NCBI GenBank assembly: GCA_013365365.1
Contig: JABVXU010001024.1
Span: 1 to 11,904 of the forward strand
Reading direction: 5' to 3'
Length of the DNA: 11,904 bases
From: Cruorifilaria tuberocauda
Taxonomy: Eukaryota > Nematoda > Chromadorea > Rhabditida > Onchocercidae
The position numbers were made by a program, and so were the translations under genes. Numbering within the stretch: position 1 is the first letter of the stretch; every line of letters starts with the position of its first letter. This document shows, in pieces, positions 8,948 to 11,904 of the stretch. Under the pieces are notes generated by a model. The model was not told the DNA's origin, made no database searches, and saw only the letters and a program-made list of their open reading frames with translations.

Positions 8948-9042
8948 ATACTGTAGAATACGGTAAGTATGACAATATGAATACTGTAAAATACAGTAAA
9001 CATGACAGTAAGAATACAGTAGGCATGACAGAATATTAATTA
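8948..9042 (+). repeat. 33-base tandem repeat with ATACTGTA...TACAGTA hairpins
   Basis: Units start at 8948, 8981 and 9014; the third is internally shortened. The second unit holds TACTGTA-AAA-TACAGTA, a perfect 7-base inverted repeat. In the first the arm is TACGGTA (one mismatch). Each unit then continues (A/G)(A/T)NATGACA. Confidence 0.9.
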
Positions 9043-9046
9043 ATCA

Positions 9047-9676
9047 GTTCTTTCAATTTATGAAATTATCTTCTGCCCAAATAGAGAAATTATATATCTC
9101 CATTTAAATTTTTGAAAATTTACAAATTTTATTTTATTTCAATTTTATTTTATTTTATTTCAATTTTACAAGTTTTATTTCAAATTTTAGTATTTATATT
9201 TGATGTATTTATATTTAAATTTTGAAGAAGACAAATTTTATTTTATAGTTTAAACTAGCATACAAATATATATATTTTTTAATTTATAGAAATAAAACTT
9301 TTGAAATCTGTCGAGATTGCAATAAAAACTTTTTACTCTTTTCCACTTTCAATAAAATTTTAGCTATAAATCTTGAAAGTTAAATCCTGAAAAAAAGTAA
9401 AATTGAAAGAACTGAAAAGAAAGAGAGAGAGAGAGAGAGAGAACGGAAACAATCTGTTTGATAGTAATATCATAAAATCTATCAAGAGCTCATAAAAATG
9501 AACAAAATTACAGCTTGTTACTTCTTTTGCATATTATTCCGATTAATTACTTCGATACGTATTATTCATAACTAAAACTATTCCCGGTTATTGTGGATCA
9601 ATAAAATCACTGATAAAATTGGGTTAATTAAAAATGAGACAGTGATTTGTGAATAAAAGGGAAGTTGTAAAATGTT
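9047..9676. other. Intronic AT-rich stretch with simple repeats
   Basis: It contains a TTTTATTTTATTTCAA pentamer-type repeat (about 9126-9187) and a pure (GA)n run (9422-9442). No coding segment supported. Confidence 0.7.
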
Positions 9677-9723
9677 AAAGGTCATATATACTTTTATCGC
9701 TTAATTTCTCCTCCATGACCTTT
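9677..9723. promoter_or_regulatory. Inverted pair AAAGGTCAT ... ATGACCTTT
   Basis: Perfect 9-base arms at 9677-9685 and 9715-9723 with a 29-base spacer. AAGGTCA is the extended half-site of FTZ-F1/NR5A-type nuclear receptors. Function in this ephrin intron is inference. Confidence 0.35.
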
Positions 9724-9933
9724 CATTTTATACAGTTATTAGACTGAAACATGGAAAACGAAATAATTGTTTGAAGAATAAGAGGTATATTACAGGTATA
9801 TTAACGTATATAGGTAAAATTTTTGTAAGGGATAATATAAGTTCAAGAATTACTCGATATTGCTTTTTTTATTTATTAACTTTTACATAAAAGTAAAAAG
9901 CAGGTAAGTGAATAATAAAAAAAATATATAATT

Positions 9934-10044
9934 TTTACCGGACTTTTCATTGCTTTACCGTATTTTAATGCAAGTAATTTAATTTTTACCGGATTTTAAT
10001 GCAAATATACTATAATTTTTGCAATTTTTAACCGGTTTACCGGA
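9934..10044 (+). repeat. TTTACCGGA repeat block directly before ephrin exon B
   Basis: TTTACCGGA occurs at 9934, 9985 and 10036, with TTTACCGTA at 9954. The copies at 9954 and 9985 are 31-base tandem units sharing TTTTAATGCAA. AACCGGTT (10030-10037) is palindromic and ATGCAAAT (9999-10006) matches the POU octamer. The block ends about 60 bases before the exon. Confidence 0.85.
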
Positions 10045-10105
10045 TTTCAATATAATTAATATAATATTCACCGAGTTTCTCATCGTTTCTTCTCCGATTT
10101 TTCAG

Positions 10106-10268
10106 GTATCTCAAAGTGGTTATGAGAATTGTCAATTGATAGATGAACGATTGATTGGTGTATGTCAAACACCGGGACAGCAATCATCGATCAGTATTGT
10201 CTTCCGAGATTTCTCACCACTTCCCGGTGCATTAGAATTTAAACCAGGCTACAGCTATTATTTTATCA
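10106..10268 (+). CDS. Ephrin, internal exon B (receptor-binding loop and second/third cysteines)
   Basis: The exon has 54 codons plus one base, bounded by a pyrimidine-rich 3' splice site ending TTTTTCAG and a perfect GTAAGT donor. Residues 1-9 read VSQSGYENC, holding the second conserved ephrin cysteine. VCQTP at 19-23 holds the third. Residues 29-45 (SISIVFRDFSPLPGALEF) match the ephrin strand plus G-H loop that inserts into the Eph pocket; LP stands where vertebrate ephrin-B has LW. KPGYSYYFI at 46-54 is the conserved 'xPGxxYYhIS' strand, and the split last codon (A + two bases) fits the usual Ser/Thr. In known ephrins Cys1 pairs with Cys3 and Cys2 with Cys4. Here Cys4 (GGxC) must lie in a later exon, not found in the window. 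The upstream ATG at 10019 in the same frame is intronic. The FRDFSPLPGALEF wording looks nematode-like to me, but that is from memory. Confidence 0.94.
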
Positions 10269-10371
10269 GTAAGTTTAGGTTTTATTTAATTGTTAAAAAT
10301 TTTAAACATCACTAAATTAAGATGTAATTTCAATACGCTTTTTTATTTCTATCAATAAAATCAATCAATCA
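10269..10371 (+). other. Start of the next ephrin intron
   Basis: Begins GTAAGT, an optimal donor. The intron continues at least to the window end on this strand, because no in-phase downstream exon with the expected GGxC motif was found. Confidence 0.7.
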
Positions 10372-10385
10372 ATCAATTAATTGAT
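10372..10385. repeat. 14-base palindrome ATCAATTAATTGAT after a (TCAA)n run
   Basis: Perfectly self-complementary, preceded by TCAATCAATCAATC from 10361. It contains a TAATTA-type homeodomain core. Confidence 0.8.
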
Positions 10386-10706
10386 AATTTGTATATAAAG
10401 AAGAAAAAATATGTGCAATATAATTTTATTTAAAAATTAATAAAAAAGCGAATATTAAAATGAGAAAAGGAAAATGTAATTTACGCAAAACCATTTAAAA
10501 TATGAAAAATTGCAATCTCAAATAAAATTTTCATAAATTACAACTATAAATTTTAATGAACTTTAAATCGAAAAAAGTTTCAAGCGGATTTAAGTAATTC
10601 ACAGTAAATTTTCAATTTCTAAAGTAGTAAAAGGTTTAGCATGTAATAAATCCATTACTTTTTGCTCATATTCATAAGTAACATGCCCAATTGATATATA
10701 TATATA
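10386..10706. other. Intronic AT-rich stretch
   Basis: No exon seen. A short (AT)n run lies at about 10694-10706. Confidence 0.6.
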
Positions 10707-10812
10707 ATGACATTTGCGCCATGCAAGAATGTAGTGACATTCACTCTCAATTAAATATCGAAATGACATTTGCACCGAGCAAAAAAATGGAGTAGTATTC
10801 ACTCTCAAATTA
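10707..10812 (+). repeat. Imperfect tandem duplication, 56-base period
   Basis: ATGACATTTGCGCCATGCAA at 10707 recurs as ATGACATTTGCACCGAGCAA at 10763. Both copies end GTAGT...ATTCACTCTCAA. The - strand open frame across this block (10599-10808) owes its repeated CHYI residues to the duplication and is not called as a gene. Confidence 0.88.
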
Positions 10813-10933
10813 TTATGATTGTAATTATATCTGGAATTGGTCGGAAAATGACCTAAATTTCACGTATCACTTATACTTTGATTAAAGATATACGTAACTA
10901 GAAGCAGGTGATTGAAGCAGATGTATTAGCCAT

Positions 10934-10949
10934 TTGCGCAATTGCGCAA
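10934..10949. promoter_or_regulatory. 16-base perfect palindrome TTGCGCAATTGCGCAA (double C/EBP-type site)
   Basis: Two abutting copies of TTGCGCAA, each itself palindromic. TTGCGCAA is the core of the optimal C/EBP-family bZIP site. Four CG dinucleotides in 16 bases is striking in DNA this AT-rich. It lies about 670 bases into the intron after exon B. Confidence 0.45.
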
Positions 10950-11230
10950 CTATCCATCCTTCTTTAATTTAGTACCAACCAAAAAAAAATTCTTCAATGC
11001 ATTATCAATCAATACTGCTTGATTTTTTCGTTGGATATACAGGGAAAGAAAGGTAAAATACATAACAGAATTCTTGAAATTAATTTTTCCTTAAGAAAAT
11101 TAAAAATAAACTTTTGCGCGATCAAGGATATCATTGATAAATTTTTGGCAATCTTTTAAATGGAAGTAATTTCGTTAAAATATCGAACGAAAAATCCATT
11201 AATGATAAGATATTTTTGACTGTTATTGAA
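10950..11230. other. AT-rich stretch, nothing supported
   Basis: No gene or array seen on either strand. Confidence 0.55.
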
Positions 11231-11251
11231 AGGTTGAAGGTCAAAAGGTTA
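11231..11251 (+). promoter_or_regulatory. Three direct AGGT(C/T)(A/G) half-sites
   Basis: AGGTTG (11231), AGGTCA (11238) and AGGTTA (11246) are separated by one and two bases, so they form DR1 then DR2 spacing. Direct repeats of AGGTCA are nuclear-receptor heterodimer sites; the outer two are imperfect. Confidence 0.3.
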
Positions 11252-11476
11252 ATTAAGAATTCTTTTTTTGATATTTAAAAAATGAAATTAGTCATTTATC
11301 TCTATCGATTTCCATCGATATTTTTATATTTTCGAAAGACAGACAAACTTTGTAATTTTTTTTTAATGAAAGAAAATTTATTAAGAAATATGGAAGGAAA
11401 TTTTATCAATTATTTATCAATGATATCTTTTAATAGTCATTAAATAACTAATAATTTTTTTGCTTTCATTTGAATA
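11252..11476. other. AT-rich stretch, possible 3' UTR of the - strand candidate
   Basis: Contains the TTTATT (AATAAA on the - strand) near 11377. No open frame supported. Confidence 0.35.
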
Positions 11477-11649
11477 TTAAAAAATCAATAAATCATTTCT
11501 TTTGCTATCATCGATCTTATCATCGACCTTGATAATGTCTATCTCTTCCGTTCTTTCTCGATAAATGAGACGAGAATTCTGGAACCACAGATGGTTGTCG
11601 TTGTTTGACATTTCCGCATTCCTATCAATTCTTTCTTCTACCATCACTT
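11477..11649 (-). CDS. Possible terminal exon of an unknown gene
   Basis: On the - strand a pyrimidine-rich stretch ending TTGTACAAGTACAG is followed by an open frame of about 57 codons ending in TAA. The protein is charged and non-repetitive (for example VMVEERIDRNAEMSNNDN and IDIIKVDDKIDDSKRN), unlike the Lys/Phe/Ile/Leu-rich noise frames elsewhere. The block is visibly richer in G+C than its flanks. An AATAAA (the + strand shows TTTATT near 11377-11382) lies about 95 bases past the stop. I recognise no domain. The 3' splice choice is uncertain (TACAG, used here, or TACAAG five bases earlier). The same block also has an open + frame of about 38 codons, so strand is not certain, and a conserved non-coding element is an alternative. 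Confidence 0.3.
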
Positions 11650-11716
11650 CTGTACTTGTACAAAAGAAGAAATTAGAGAAAGTAAAAAATGTTTCATAAC
11701 GGAAATAATTTATCAA

Positions 11717-11904
11717 TTATTCAAATTCATTTACATTTTCTTTTAAAAAAAAAACCAAGTAAATGTTTGATTGATCCGGAAAAAAAAGAGATTGCAAGAT
11801 GAAAAATTACTGTCTAGTAAAAAGGACTTTTGAAGTTTAAATTTTTTTTGAAAGGAAAATTATTTTTAACTTATTCTTTAGTAATTAATAAATTAGTAAT
11901 TTAA
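11717..11904. other. AT-rich window end
   Basis: No gene or repeat beyond short A/T runs seen. Confidence 0.6.

Larger units (their letters stand above)
7235..10105 (+). other. Predicted GC-AG intron of the ephrin gene (2871 bases)
   Basis: The boundary sequence is GCT|GCAAGT at the 5' side and TTTTTCAG|GTA at the 3' side. Joining the two phase-0 ends gives EYTKLYA followed by VSQSGYENC, exactly the continuity expected in ephrins. The only nearby GT (three bases into the GCAAGT) would shift the frame and meet a TGA a few codons into exon B. GC-AG introns are a known minor class in animals, and GCAAGT is the typical extended donor, though the preceding CT is weaker than the usual AG. The intron contains at least four separate tandem-repeat arrays, listed individually, and no other coding segment I can support. 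Confidence 0.8.

Noticed and set aside
10019..10105. ATG-initiated extension of ephrin exon B
   Set aside because: It translates the repeat block and the polypyrimidine tract before the splice acceptor; ephrin similarity begins exactly at 10106, after CAG.
10599..10808. 69-codon - strand frame with repeated CHYI
   Set aside because: Explained by the 56-base tandem duplication; lies in the ephrin intron with no family match.
10900..11060. Acceptor-like GAAGCAG and TATACAG as the start of the next ephrin exon
   Set aside because: In the required phase the readings stop quickly or lack the GGxC segment expected after YYFIS.

Overview
This is an extremely A+T-rich eukaryotic genomic window (by eye about three quarters or more A+T) full of microsatellites, degenerate minisatellites and short palindromes. 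I see no bacterial operon structure, rRNA, tRNA, CRISPR array or recognisable transposon. Coding signal is sparse and split by introns. Long introns, a TTTTCAG-type 3' splice site and the best match of the encoded protein point to an ecdysozoan animal, most likely a nematode. An AT-rich mite or other arthropod is not excluded.

The one gene I can name is an ephrin on the + strand, present as two internal exons. Exon A (7114-7234) encodes 40 residues of the first half of the ephrin receptor-binding domain, including the IVCP cysteine. Exon B (10106-10268) encodes the next 54 residues: YENC, the VCQTP cysteine, the FSPLPGALEF receptor-binding loop and the YYFIS strand. They join in frame only if the 2871-base intron between them begins with GC (GCAAGT) instead of GT, so this is a predicted GC-AG intron. 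The exon encoding the signal peptide and WN motif is not found and probably lies upstream of the window. The exon with the fourth cysteine and the membrane-anchoring C-terminus is expected downstream of it.

Layout: 1-7113 is 5' intron or intergenic DNA. It holds an AAT microsatellite, a 39-base alternating purine/pyrimidine tract, several inverted repeats, a GC-richer island with a 44-codon ORF (2046-2180), a cluster of GATA-factor motifs (2262-2575), GGTCA-containing repeats (3611-4334), a pyrimidine tract, a long CA repeat inside a locally duplicated block (4949-5392) and a degenerate array just before exon A. The intron between the exons (7235-10105) carries four distinct minisatellite-like arrays, the last ending about 60 bases before exon B. 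After exon B come a 56-base-period repeat, a 16-bp perfect palindrome made of two C/EBP-type sites, a nuclear-receptor-like direct repeat, and a possible last exon of an unknown gene on the - strand (11477-11649).

I did not find a novel molecular system. The most useful results are the fragmented ephrin gene, its non-canonical intron, and the family of intronic repeats around its exons.
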